NCBI GenBank assembly: GCA_028820505.1
Contig: JAPPIT010000115.1
Location: forward strand, 1-64,000
Direction: 5' to 3'
Origin: Defluviicoccus sp.
GTDB lineage: Bacteria; Pseudomonadota; Alphaproteobacteria; MPNO01
DNA length: 64,000 nt
Shown here: in pieces, positions 56,853 to 64,000 of the stretch
Layout of the letters: each line of letters starts with the position of its first letter
Position numbering within the stretch: position 1 is the first letter of the stretch
Translations under genes and position numbers: made by a program
Notes under the pieces: model-generated
Databases searched by the model: none
Seen by the model: the letters and a program-made list of their open reading frames with translations, nothing else
What the model was told of the DNA's origin: nothing

Positions 56853-57935
56853 TCAATTGAGGCGGGCGCCATCTCCGGCATCGAACAGATGCAAATTGGC
56901 GGTGTCCAGCGCCACGTGGATCGCATCGCCGGCGGCGACCGGAAGGTCCGGATCGACCTTGGCCACCATGCGACGCGCGCCGCCATGGTCGAAGAACAGC
57001 AACGTGGTGTCGCCGAGCGGCTCGATCAGGCTGACCGTCGCGGGCGTCGCACCCTCCGTGTCGGCATCGACGACCAGCACGTGTTCCGAGCGCACGCCGA
57101 GCACCGCGCCGCGCCCGGCGAGGCCGGCGTCGACCGACGCGTCGAGCGGGACGGCGAGGCCGGTGCCGCGAAACTCGATCGCGCCCGCCGCCGCCTCGAC
57201 GGTGCCGTCGAGGAAGTTCATCGTCGGGATCCCGAAGAAGCCGGCGACGAAATGCGACGCGGGGCGCCGGTAGATTTCGAGCGGTTCGCCGACCTGCTCG
57301 ATGCGGCCGTCATTCATCACCGCGATCCGGTCGGCCATGGTCATCGCCTCGGCCTGGTCGTGGGTGACGTAGACGAAAGTGCCGCCGAGCTGCTCGTGCA
57401 GGTGCTTGAGCTCGGTGCGCATGTCGACGCGCAGCTTGGCGTCGAGGCTGGAGAGCGGCTCGTCCATCAGGTAGACGGACGGGTTTGTGACGATGGTGCG
57501 CGCGAGCGCAACGCGCTGCGCCTCGCCGCCGGAGCACTCGCCGGGCCGCTTGTCGAGCAGCGGGGCGATGTGCATCGCCTCGGCGGCCTCCTCCACGCGG
57601 CGCCGGATCTCCCCGGGATCGACGTGCTTGACCCGGAGGCCGAAGGCGATGTTGTCGAACACCGTCATGTGGGGGAACAGCGCGAGATCCTGGAACACCA
57701 TGCCGAGCCCGCGCTCGCCGGCCTCGGTATGGGTGACGACGCGGTCGCCGATCACGACGTCGCCGCCGGTCGGCTCGACGAGCCCGGAGATCATGTTGAG
57801 CGTCGTCGTCTTGCCGCAGCCCGACGGGCCGACCAGGATCAGGAACTCGCCGTCGCGGATTTCCAGGTTGATTCCCTTGACGGCGGCGAAGCTGCCGAAC
57901 TCCTTGACCAGATCCTTGAGCACGATACCCGCCAC
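56853..57935 (-). CDS. ABC transporter ATP-binding protein, MalK/UgpC type
   Basis: A 360-aa ATPase of the CUT1 carbohydrate-type importers. Walker A VGPSGCGKTTTLN, Q-loop MVFQDLALFPHMTV, signature CSGGEAQRVALAR (Cys replacing Leu in LSGGQ), Walker B VYLMDEPLSSLD and switch His in YVTHDQAEAM. The C-terminal TOBE/MalK regulatory domain starts at about 235 (FFGIPTMNFLDGTV). It is the last gene of the SBP-permease-permease-ATPase operon, 27 bases after the permease gene. The substrate may be a sugar, polyol or glycerol phosphate; this cannot be decided here. Confidence 0.94.
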   Translation of the reverse strand: MAGIVLKDLVKEFGSFAAVKGINLEIRDGEFLILVGPSGCGKTTTLNMISGLVEPTGGDVVIGDRVVTHTEAGERGLGMVFQDLALFPHMTVFDNIAFGLRVKHVDPGEIRRRVEEAAEAMHIAPLLDKRPGECSGGEAQRVALARTIVTNPSVYLMDEPLSSLDAKLRVDMRTELKHLHEQLGGTFVYVTHDQAEAMTMADRIAVMNDGRIEQVGEPLEIYRRPASHFVAGFFGIPTMNFLDGTVEAAAGAIEFRGTGLAVPLDASVDAGLAGRGAVLGVRSEHVLVVDADTEGATPATVSLIEPLGDTTLLFFDHGGARRMVAKVDPDLPVAAGDAIHVALDTANLHLFDAGDGARLN

Positions 57936-57962
57936 GCGTCGCTCCTTTCCCGCGCGCCGCCG

Positions 57963-58904
57963 TCAGCGGCGCATCATGCCGAAGCTGAAACCCTTCACCA
58001 GGTGCTTCTGGATCAGGATTCCCATGATCACCACGGGCACGGTGATCACCGTGCCGATCGCCGCCTGCGGCCCGTAGAGCCGCCCTTCCGACGCGCTCTG
58101 GTACTTGTTCAGCAGCACCGGCAGGGTCGACACGTCGGGATGGGTCAGCGTCAGCGCCAGCAGGAACTCCCCCCAGCTCAGGATGAACACGAACAGGAAG
58201 GTCACCACCATGCCGGAGGCGACCAGCGGCAAGACGATCTTGCGCAGGGTGTAGATGCGCCCGGCCCCCATCAGCCGGGCGGCGTGCTCGAGCGTGTAGG
58301 GCACCTCTTCGATGAAGCTGAGCATCATCCAGATCACGAAGGGGAGCGTCACCGTGGTGTAGAGCGCGCTGACCCCGGTGCGCGTGTCGAACAGGCTGAT
58401 CCGCGTATCCAGCAGCGTCTCGGTCGCGAACGGCACCATGATCGCGTAGTACATCAGCAGCGGGATCGCGATGACGATGGGCGGGATCATGCGCACCAGC
58501 AGGACCATGTGGCGGAAGGTCGATCCGCCGACGTTGAACCGCGAGATGGCATAGGCGAGGAAGGTGCCCATGAAGAGCGCGATCAGCGAGGAGATCGAGC
58601 AGATCAGCACCGAATCGAGCAGCGAGCCCCAGATGTTGAAGGGCTGCTCCGTCGCCTCGCGCGCGACGCCCGCCGCCTGCACGTCGAAGGTGAAGACCTG
58701 CTCGTAGTTCTTGAGCGTCGGGTCCTGCGGCAGCCAGTTGGGCGGCCAAGTGACCCATTCGCCGGAATCCTTGAACGACGTCTGGATCATCCAGTAGATC
58801 GGGAACATGATGATCGCGCCCCAGCCGATCAGCACGGCGTGGCGCAGGACGGTGCGGCGCCGGCGCGTCCGGCCCGCCGCCCTGCCCGCGACGGCGGGGG
58901 TCAC
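57963..58904 (-). CDS. ABC transporter permease, MalG-like
   Basis: Second membrane subunit of the importer (313 aa, six helices). The start is GTG 58904 in a GTGA overlap with the stop of the first permease; the long track ORF to 59810 reads the first permease in a wrong frame. The EAA loop that contacts the ATPase is EHAARLMGAGRIYTLRKIVLP. The stretch MIQTSFKDSGEWVTWPPNWLP after helix 1 is typical of MalG-type subunits. A longer than usual loop between helices 3 and 4 (VPFATETLLDTRISLFDT) is noted. Confidence 0.93.
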   Translation of the reverse strand: MTPAVAGRAAGRTRRRRTVLRHAVLIGWGAIIMFPIYWMIQTSFKDSGEWVTWPPNWLPQDPTLKNYEQVFTFDVQAAGVAREATEQPFNIWGSLLDSVLICSISSLIALFMGTFLAYAISRFNVGGSTFRHMVLLVRMIPPIVIAIPLLMYYAIMVPFATETLLDTRISLFDTRTGVSALYTTVTLPFVIWMMLSFIEEVPYTLEHAARLMGAGRIYTLRKIVLPLVASGMVVTFLFVFILSWGEFLLALTLTHPDVSTLPVLLNKYQSASEGRLYGPQAAIGTVITVPVVIMGILIQKHLVKGFSFGMMRR

Positions 58905-59872
58905 GACGCGCGCTCCCGGTCGAGCCGCGTGCGCTCGCGCATCATCAGCCAGATGCCGGTGAAGATCAGCGTCGAGAACAGGATCAGGAGCAGCATCGAC
59001 GCCGCCGCGCCGAAGGCGAACTTGTTGAACTGCCAGACCTGCTCCCACAGGTAATAGGCGACCGTCTGGGTCGAGGTGCCGGGCCCGCCGAAGGTCAGCA
59101 GCACCACCGGGTCGAACAGCTTCAGCGCCTCCATCGAGCGCACCACCACCGCGATCACGATCACCGGCTTGAGCAGCGGCAGCTCGACCCACCAGAAGGT
59201 CTGCCAGCGCGAGGCGCCCATCACCCGGGCGGCGTTGATGAGCTGCGGCGGCAGCGCTGAGAAGCCGGACAGGAAGATCAGGAAGGTGAGCGAGGTCCAC
59301 TGCCACACGTCGGCCAGGATGATCGCCCACTGCGCGGCCAGCGGGTCGGACAGCCAGCGGATGCGCGGGTCGATGCCGAGTATCGACGTCAGCGGCAGCA
59401 GCAGCTGGTTGAGCGGCCCGTGGTCGATATAGATCATCGAAAAGTTGTATCCGACCACCACCGGCACGACCATCATCGGGATCAGGAAGACGGTGATGTA
59501 GATGCGGCGCCCGCGCACCACCCGGTGGACCAGCATCGCCAGCAAGAAGCCGATGACGAGCTCGAACACCACGGCGAAGCCGGCGAAATAGAAGGTACGG
59601 CCGAGCGCCGCCCAGAACCCGGTGTCGGACAGCACCGCCTCGTAGTTCCTGAAGCCCGACAGGTAGGCCTGCTCGAACGGTCGGTTGGCGCGCCAGCGCA
59701 GGAAGCTGATGTAGATGGTCAGCAGGAACGGGATGATGATGACCAGGATGAACGTGCCCTCGACGAGCACGAACGGAATCCAGCGGAACACGCGTTCCTG
59801 CGACAGCCACGCGCCCAGCCGGGCGAACGGGCCGTTGCGTGCGCGTATCTCCACTCCGCTGAGCGCGGTCAT
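58901..59872 (-). CDS. ABC transporter permease, MalF-like
   Basis: First membrane subunit (323 aa). Helix 1 is VLVEGTFILVIIIPFLLTIY; the EAA loop is NAARVMGASRWQTFWWVELP and the C terminus has the MalF-type GPGTSTQTVAYYLWEQ. It overlaps the second permease gene by 4 bases and follows the binding protein gene after an 80-base gap with a strong hairpin. Confidence 0.93.
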   Translation of the reverse strand: MTALSGVEIRARNGPFARLGAWLSQERVFRWIPFVLVEGTFILVIIIPFLLTIYISFLRWRANRPFEQAYLSGFRNYEAVLSDTGFWAALGRTFYFAGFAVVFELVIGFLLAMLVHRVVRGRRIYITVFLIPMMVVPVVVGYNFSMIYIDHGPLNQLLLPLTSILGIDPRIRWLSDPLAAQWAIILADVWQWTSLTFLIFLSGFSALPPQLINAARVMGASRWQTFWWVELPLLKPVIVIAVVVRSMEALKLFDPVVLLTFGGPGTSTQTVAYYLWEQVWQFNKFAFGAAASMLLLILFSTLIFTGIWLMMRERTRLDRERAS

Positions 59873-59901
59873 CGTCGACTATGCGTCCCCGGCGGGCAGC
59901 C

Positions 59902-59931
59902 GCCCGGACGACGGAGTTCCGCCGTCCGGGC
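59902..59931 (-). terminator. Stable hairpin between binding protein and permease genes
   Basis: GCCCGGACG-A-CGG pairs with CCG-C-CGTCCGGGC (12 pairs, one mismatch, 4-base loop). There is no T-tract. Such hairpins behind binding-protein genes usually partially stop transcription or protect the upstream mRNA, so that the binding protein is made in excess. Confidence 0.6.
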
Positions 59932-59952
59932 CGCCGTTACACGGGATCCGGG

Positions 59953-61425
59953 CTACAGCTTGTCGATGTAGAGCCCGGCCGCGACGCCCTTGCGCCACGC
60001 CTCGATCTGCTCCTTGCGGCCGATATCCTCGGTCACGCCATTCCAGCCCTTCTCGATCCGCTTGGCGGCCTCTTCGGGCTTGATGTTGCCGTTCATCACG
60101 TCGGCGAGGTTGTTGTCGAGGATCTTCATGTACTCGTAGTGACCCTCGATATAGAGCAGCGACGTGGTGTACTTGGCGTTCTCCAGCGTGGTGTCGAGGA
60201 ACTCCTGAGAGAACTTCTTGAGGATGCCCGCGTCGCCCTTGTTGGCCTCGCGGAACGGGTCCCAGAAGCCCTTGGGATGGGCGATCGCCCGGTTGCCGAC
60301 CGACGGGCTGGTCAGCCACTGGATGAACAGATAAGCGAGCTCGGGATGGTCGCTGTAGGCGTTGACCATGTAGCTCGTGCCGGCGGCTTCCGCGGCGCGC
60401 CGCACCGGCTTGCCGCCGGCGTTCGTCGCCGGGATCACGCAGGGAAGCTGCTTCTGCTTCACCACGCTCTTCGGGTTGGCGTTGCCGTAGCCGAAGATCG
60501 ACGGGAACGACATCACCGAATAGGCTTGGCCCGAGCCCCAGAACGGATAGATCTGCGGCGTGCCCCAGCCCTGGATGTCCTTGGGCATGTACTGGACGAT
60601 CGAGGAGAACGCCGCGATCGCCTTCGTGCCCTGGGCCGAGTTGACGCGCGGGTTCATGTCCTTGTCGAACAGGAGCCCGCCGAAATAGGCCGGGAAGTGG
60701 CGGTGCGAGAAGTTCACCGACCGGTATCCCATCGCGCCGTAGAGCGGCTTGTCGAACTTGACGCCCCAGCGCGTCTGGCCGGCCTCGGTGTGGAAGAACT
60801 TCGCCTGCTCCTCCCAGTCCGCCATGTTAGCCGGGCAGCCGAGCTCCTTCCCAGTCGCTTTCTTGAATTCCTCGCGCGCCTTCGGGTTCTCGACGATGTC
60901 CTTGCGCAGCACCAGGATGATGTGGTCGCCGTCGAGCACGAAGGAGTACTGCTTGCCGTTGTAGAACTGCTGCGCGATGAAGGCCTCCGGCACGCCGGAG
61001 AAGTCGGGCTTGTACTTCGCCGCGTACTCGTCGAGCGGCTTGAGCACGCCCGCGCTCGCCGCGTCGGGTTGGGTGTAGGGGAAGTCGTTGAACATGTCGA
61101 AGGCGCCGGTCTTGGCGACCGCCTCGCCCATCACCTTGCTCGGAATGTCGGTGTAGCCGAGCGGCTCGGCCTTGATCGCGACCCCGGTCAGCCCCTGCCA
61201 CTCCTTCGCGAAGTCGGGGAAGGAGTTGCGGTAGAGCGAGTTCAAGAGAATGTCGAGCGTCGGGTTCTTCAGCCCTTTGGCCTTGACATAGGCCTTCGCG
61301 CCGTCGATGGCGCGCTGCGCCACCGGCCCGTATTCGGCCGCGGTCGCGGCGCCGGCCGCCAGCAGCAACCCGGCGGCGCACGCGGCCGCGAGCGGCACGC
61401 GGAACGATACTCGGTCGATTCGCAT
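59953..61425 (-). CDS. ABC transporter extracellular solute-binding protein
   Basis: Periplasmic binding protein (490 aa) starting with a clear signal peptide (RVPLAAACAAGLLLAAGAATAAEYG). The mature part is of the large family 1 type with EWQGLTGVAIKAEPLGYTDI, the hinge region QYSFVLDGDHIILVLRKDIVE and LFIQWLTSPSVGNRAIAHPKG near the C terminus. It is first in the four-gene importer operon. Family 1 proteins bind sugars, polyols or sn-glycerol 3-phosphate and others; the ligand cannot be named. Ribosome binding site AAGGGGG lies about 10 bases before ATG 61425. Confidence 0.92.
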   Translation of the reverse strand: MRIDRVSFRVPLAAACAAGLLLAAGAATAAEYGPVAQRAIDGAKAYVKAKGLKNPTLDILLNSLYRNSFPDFAKEWQGLTGVAIKAEPLGYTDIPSKVMGEAVAKTGAFDMFNDFPYTQPDAASAGVLKPLDEYAAKYKPDFSGVPEAFIAQQFYNGKQYSFVLDGDHIILVLRKDIVENPKAREEFKKATGKELGCPANMADWEEQAKFFHTEAGQTRWGVKFDKPLYGAMGYRSVNFSHRHFPAYFGGLLFDKDMNPRVNSAQGTKAIAAFSSIVQYMPKDIQGWGTPQIYPFWGSGQAYSVMSFPSIFGYGNANPKSVVKQKQLPCVIPATNAGGKPVRRAAEAAGTSYMVNAYSDHPELAYLFIQWLTSPSVGNRAIAHPKGFWDPFREANKGDAGILKKFSQEFLDTTLENAKYTTSLLYIEGHYEYMKILDNNLADVMNGNIKPEEAAKRIEKGWNGVTEDIGRKEQIEAWRKGVAAGLYIDKL

Positions 61426-61483
61426 GATCGTTTTCCCCCTTCGGTTGTCGGAACGGGCTTTGGCCCTTGTTCTTGTTCTCCCG

Positions 61484-61513
61484 ATTGTCGGCGGTGCGGC
61501 CGACGGTTGTCAA
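61484..61513 (-). promoter_or_regulatory. Candidate promoter of the ABC importer operon
   Basis: A perfect TTGACA (61513-61508) is followed after 18 bases by GACAAT (61489-61484) on the - strand; transcription would begin about 50 bases before the binding protein gene. Confidence 0.5.
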
Positions 61514-61544
61514 ACATGCCGGCCGCACGGACGGGGCGCCGGGC

Positions 61545-62282
61545 TCAGCGCAGCCCGCGCTGTTTCCGGATCGTGTCCCAGGCCGCGTTGATCGCCGCCA
61601 TGCGCTCGGTGGCGATCTGGACGAAGTCTTCCGGCATGCCCTGCGCGGTCAGTCGGTCGGGGTGGTTCTCCCGGGTGAGCTTGAGCCACGCCGCGCGCAC
61701 CGTCTCGTCGTCGGCGTCGTGGTCCACGCCGAGCACGGCATAGGGGTCGGACTTGCTGTCCCCCTCGTGGTTCGCCCGGATCCGCCGGTAGGTGGTCTCG
61801 TCGAAGCCGAAGATTCCGGCGACCCGCTCCAGATAGTCGAGTTCGGCCGGATGGAGCACCCCGTCGGCGTTGGCGATGTAGAAGAGCGCGTCGAGCAGCT
61901 CCTCCAGCACCGCCGGGTTGGCGGCGAACATCGTCGCGACCTGGCGGGCATAGGGCTCGAAGCCGCGCGCATCCTTGCGCGCCTGATCGAACACGCGCCC
62001 GACATTCTTCATCTCCTCCGGCGGCACGTGGAAGATGCGCCGGAAGGCGGCGATCTCGTCGCGCGTCACCCTGCCGTCGGCCTTGGCCATCTTGGCGCAG
62101 AGCGCGATCACCGCGATGGTGAAGGCGATCTCGCGGGTGGCGGCCCGCCCGTCGCCCCCGTCCGGGGACGCCCGCATCCGGTCGACGGCATGCCCCGCCA
62201 CCGCGCCGAGCAGCGCGCCGATCGGCCCGCCGAGCGCGAACCCGGCGGCGCCGCCGATGATCTTCCCCCAGATGCCGGCCAT
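61545..62282 (-). CDS. djlA: DjlA-like co-chaperone (TerB plus J domain)
   Basis: A 245-aa protein with a glycine-rich N-terminal segment (IIGGAAGFALGGPIGALLGAVAG) that can insert in the membrane as in DjlA, a TerB-like helical domain (ALCAKMAKADGRVTRDEIAAF, FYIANADGVLHPAELDYLERV) and a C-terminal J domain (PYAVLGVDHDADDETVRAAW with the HPD motif in RENHPDRL). It would bring DnaK to the inner membrane. In many alphaproteobacteria this gene lies directly beside the AmpD gene; here the ABC operon and the GcrA-like gene lie between them. Confidence 0.9.
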   Translation of the reverse strand: MAGIWGKIIGGAAGFALGGPIGALLGAVAGHAVDRMRASPDGGDGRAATREIAFTIAVIALCAKMAKADGRVTRDEIAAFRRIFHVPPEEMKNVGRVFDQARKDARGFEPYARQVATMFAANPAVLEELLDALFYIANADGVLHPAELDYLERVAGIFGFDETTYRRIRANHEGDSKSDPYAVLGVDHDADDETVRAAWLKLTRENHPDRLTAQGMPEDFVQIATERMAAINAAWDTIRKQRGLR

Positions 62283-62457
62283 CGGGCTCCTCTCCGCGCG
62301 GGCAATCTAGCACCGGGTGGGCCCGGGCGGAATCGGGTTGGATCGGCTGCACCCGGTCCATCGTTCCCTCCGTGCTCCGCCCGTGGGACGCCGGACCGGC
62401 GCCGGACGTCCCCAGTGGCACTTCCGAGCGAACCGGAAAGACTTTACTCTCGCGCCA

Positions 62458-63387
62458 ATGGCGAGCGAATCCGTCGTCCTCTACGAAAACCTGCGCAGCT
62501 GCAGCTACACGCCGTTCTATCTGGCACAGCGGGCCGGCCTGTTCGAGGCCGAGGGTCTGGAGGTCGATTTACGGCTGTCGCCCGCTCCGCCGGAGACCGC
62601 CCAGGGGCTGATCGAGGGGCGTGCCGACGTCTCCTTCGGCGGGCCGATGCGGGTGATGATGCACCACGACGCCGCCCGCGCCCGCGGCGAGGAGAGCCCG
62701 CTGGTCTGCTTCGCACAGATCGTCGCCCGCGACCCGTTCATCCTGGTCGGCCGCGCAGCCAACCCGCGATTCCGCTTCGCCGACCTGATCGGGCCCCTCG
62801 TCGGCGTCGCCACCGACGTGCCAACGCCCTGGATGCTGTTGCATGACGATCTCGACCGCGCCGGCGTCGATCCCGCCGCGGTGAGGCGCGTGATGGATGC
62901 CCCGATGGCGGACAACGCCGCGGCGCTGGCGCGCGGCGAGATCGACGTCGTGCAGGTTTTCGAGCCGCATGCCGAGGCCCTGGTCTCGTCCGGGCGCGGG
63001 CATTTGTGGCACCGGTTCTCGGTGCGCGGGGACATCGCGTTCACGACCTTCTACACGACCCGGCGTTTCGCCGCGGAGCGGCGCAATGCGTGCCTAGCTC
63101 TGGCCCGCGCGATGGCCGCTTCCCTCGCCCGTCTGCACGCCGCGGATCCCGCCGAGACCGCGGCCCTGATCGGCCCGTCCTTCTTCCCGGACCTCGCGCC
63201 GGCGAGCCTCGCGCGGATCGTATCCGGATACCGCGAGGCCCGGCTCTGGCCGCGCGGGATCGCGCTGCCGGCCGCCGCCTATGCCCGTCTCAAGGCCGCC
63301 CTCCTGGCGGGCGGGCTGATCGCGTGGGACGTACCCTATGACGAGGCCGTCGATGCCGCGCTGTGCGAAACGGGAGCGCCGTCATGA
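62458..63387 (+). CDS. NMT1/THI5-like substrate-binding protein without signal peptide
   Basis: A 309-aa protein of the NMT1/SsuA/THI5 periplasmic-binding fold: SYTPFYLAQRAGLFEAEGLEVDL at the N terminus, GRADVSFGGPMRVMM, GVATDVPTPWMLL and DVVQVFEPHAEALV. No signal peptide or lipobox is present; the in-frame stretch back to 62317 (track start) is not signal-like either. It may be cytoplasmic, or an enzyme-like or regulatory member of this fold. Its TGA overlaps the start of the following oxygenase gene in ATGA, so both are made together. No permease or ATPase follows within the window. Confidence 0.85.
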   Translation: MASESVVLYENLRSCSYTPFYLAQRAGLFEAEGLEVDLRLSPAPPETAQGLIEGRADVSFGGPMRVMMHHDAARARGEESPLVCFAQIVARDPFILVGRAANPRFRFADLIGPLVGVATDVPTPWMLLHDDLDRAGVDPAAVRRVMDAPMADNAAALARGEIDVVQVFEPHAEALVSSGRGHLWHRFSVRGDIAFTTFYTTRRFAAERRNACLALARAMAASLARLHAADPAETAALIGPSFFPDLAPASLARIVSGYREARLWPRGIALPAAAYARLKAALLAGGLIAWDVPYDEAVDAALCETGAPS

Positions 63388-64000
63388 GCGGGCGAATCCC
63401 GGCCATCGACATCGCGCCGTTTCTCGCCGGCACCGGCAAGACGTCGGTCGCCCGGCAGGTGGCCGAAGCCTGCGAACGGATCGGCTTCCTCGTCGTTTCC
63501 GGCCACGGCATCGAGGCGGCGGTCATCGAACGCGCATTCGAACGCTCCCGGGCCTTTTTCGACCGGCCGCGCGACGAAAAGGACCGGTGCCATCCTTGCG
63601 GCCGTGCCCGCCAGCGGGGGTTCCACGGTTTCGCCACCCGCGGCCTCGCCTACACCCTGGGCGAAGAAACGCCGCCGGACTTGCGCGAGACCTATTTCCT
63701 CGGACCCGTCGACGACCACCGCGCCCATTTCGCGAACCTGCCCGAGGCGGCGGATGCCTACGCACCCAATATCTACCCCGACTTCCCGGCCGGCACCGCC
63801 GAGGCGTTGATCGCGATCTACCGGGCATACGAACGGCTTTCGGTCGACCTGCTGCGCATCTTCGCGGTGGCGCTGCGCCAGCCCGAGGACTATTTCGCCG
63901 GATCCGTCGTGCGCCATTTCAGCATTCTTTCCAGTCATCACTATCCGCCGCTGCGCGAGACCCCGAGACCGGGGCAGCTCAGGACCGGCGCGCATACCGA
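63384..64000 (+). CDS. 2-oxoglutarate/Fe(II) oxygenase, isopenicillin N synthase-like (partial)
   Basis: The gene runs off the window after 205 codons and is absent from the ORF track because it has no stop here. Start ATG 63384 gives MSGRIPAIDIAPFLAGTGKT, then the DIOX_N-type segment ACERIGFLVVSGHGI and FFDRPRDEKDRCH, RGFHGFATRGLAYTLGEE. The last residues RTGAHT are the start of the HxD iron motif; the Asp and second His lie beyond the end. Members include isopenicillin N synthase, ethylene-forming enzymes and 2-oxoglutarate hydroxylases. Role unknown; coupled to the NMT1-like gene. Confidence 0.88.
   Translation, partial: MSGRIPAIDIAPFLAGTGKTSVARQVAEACERIGFLVVSGHGIEAAVIERAFERSRAFFDRPRDEKDRCHPCGRARQRGFHGFATRGLAYTLGEETPPDLRETYFLGPVDDHRAHFANLPEAADAYAPNIYPDFPAGTAEALIAIYRAYERLSVDLLRIFAVALRQPEDYFAGSVVRHFSILSSHHYPPLRETPRPGQLRTGAHT

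Noticed and set aside
62312-62357. ACCGGGTG / CACCCGGT inverted repeat in the djlA/NMT1-like divergent gap
   Set aside because: 8-bp arms 30 bases apart in GC-rich DNA can occur by chance; no promoter elements fit.

Overview
The window reads as a chromosomal segment of a GC-rich alphaproteobacterium. I cannot fix the order or genus. The main reasons are the complete mraZ-to-ftsZ division and cell-wall (dcw) cluster running on into lpxC, bamD, recN and ligA in the usual alphaproteobacterial order, the RNase P RNA close to mraZ, a GcrA-type protein, and very dense packing with many 4-bp ATGA/GTGA overlaps. MurE carries a DNPR motif, so the wall uses meso-diaminopimelate. No IS element, CRISPR array or tRNA gene was seen.

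Layout. (1) 0.3-7.3 kb: a metabolic patch with a UbiD-type decarboxylase and a DUF1445 protein on the + strand, then, converging on them, an amidohydrolase_2 protein, an SDR dehydrogenase, a small membrane protein and a two-component sodium/solute symporter (DUF4212 plus SSS). The convergent gap holds a perfect 12-bp hairpin and a sequence one base away from a consensus parS site. (2) 7.4-25.5 kb: housekeeping genes, including a gene of unknown function with ettA, mlaA-mlaC, metF-metH, a hotdog thioesterase, a pentapeptide-repeat protein, a ClC channel, a DegP-like protein that has lost its catalytic triad, and uvrD-prmA-pepP. (3) 25.4-49.5 kb, all on the - strand: mraZ-rsmH-ftsL-ftsI-murE-murF-mraY-murD-ftsW-murG-murC-murB-ddl-ftsQ-ftsA-ftsZ-lpxC-bamD-recN-ligA. 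Here the peptidoglycan precursor enzymes and the divisome proteins are made together.

(4) 49.5-49.9 kb: an unusually AT-rich divergent control region. It contains four ATGGG boxes on a 10-bp grid (MraZ-type operator) and a perfect GTTC-N7-GTTC alphaproteobacterial LexA box. (5) 49.9-55.2 kb, + strand: a six-gene operon for a Tat-exported molybdenum hydroxylase (2x[2Fe-2S] subunit, Mo subunit, FAD/[4Fe-4S] subunit), followed by a 48-aa single-helix protein missing from the ORF track, a cytochrome b561-type membrane protein and a 124-aa helical protein. I infer a periplasmic oxidase module that passes electrons to quinone; the substrate is unknown. (6) 55.2-62.3 kb, - strand: a palindromic intergenic repeat, rnpB, an AmpD-type amidase, a 72-aa protein that is only the sigma-binding/Cys-rich C-terminal part of GcrA, a MalK-type sugar-like ABC importer with its binding protein, and djlA. 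(7) 62.4-64 kb, + strand: an NMT1/THI5-like binding protein without a signal peptide, translationally coupled to a 2-oxoglutarate/Fe(II) oxygenase that runs off the window.

The most interesting candidates are the membrane-coupled molybdenum hydroxylase operon, the stand-alone GcrA C-terminal domain, and the MraZ/LexA control region in front of the dcw cluster.
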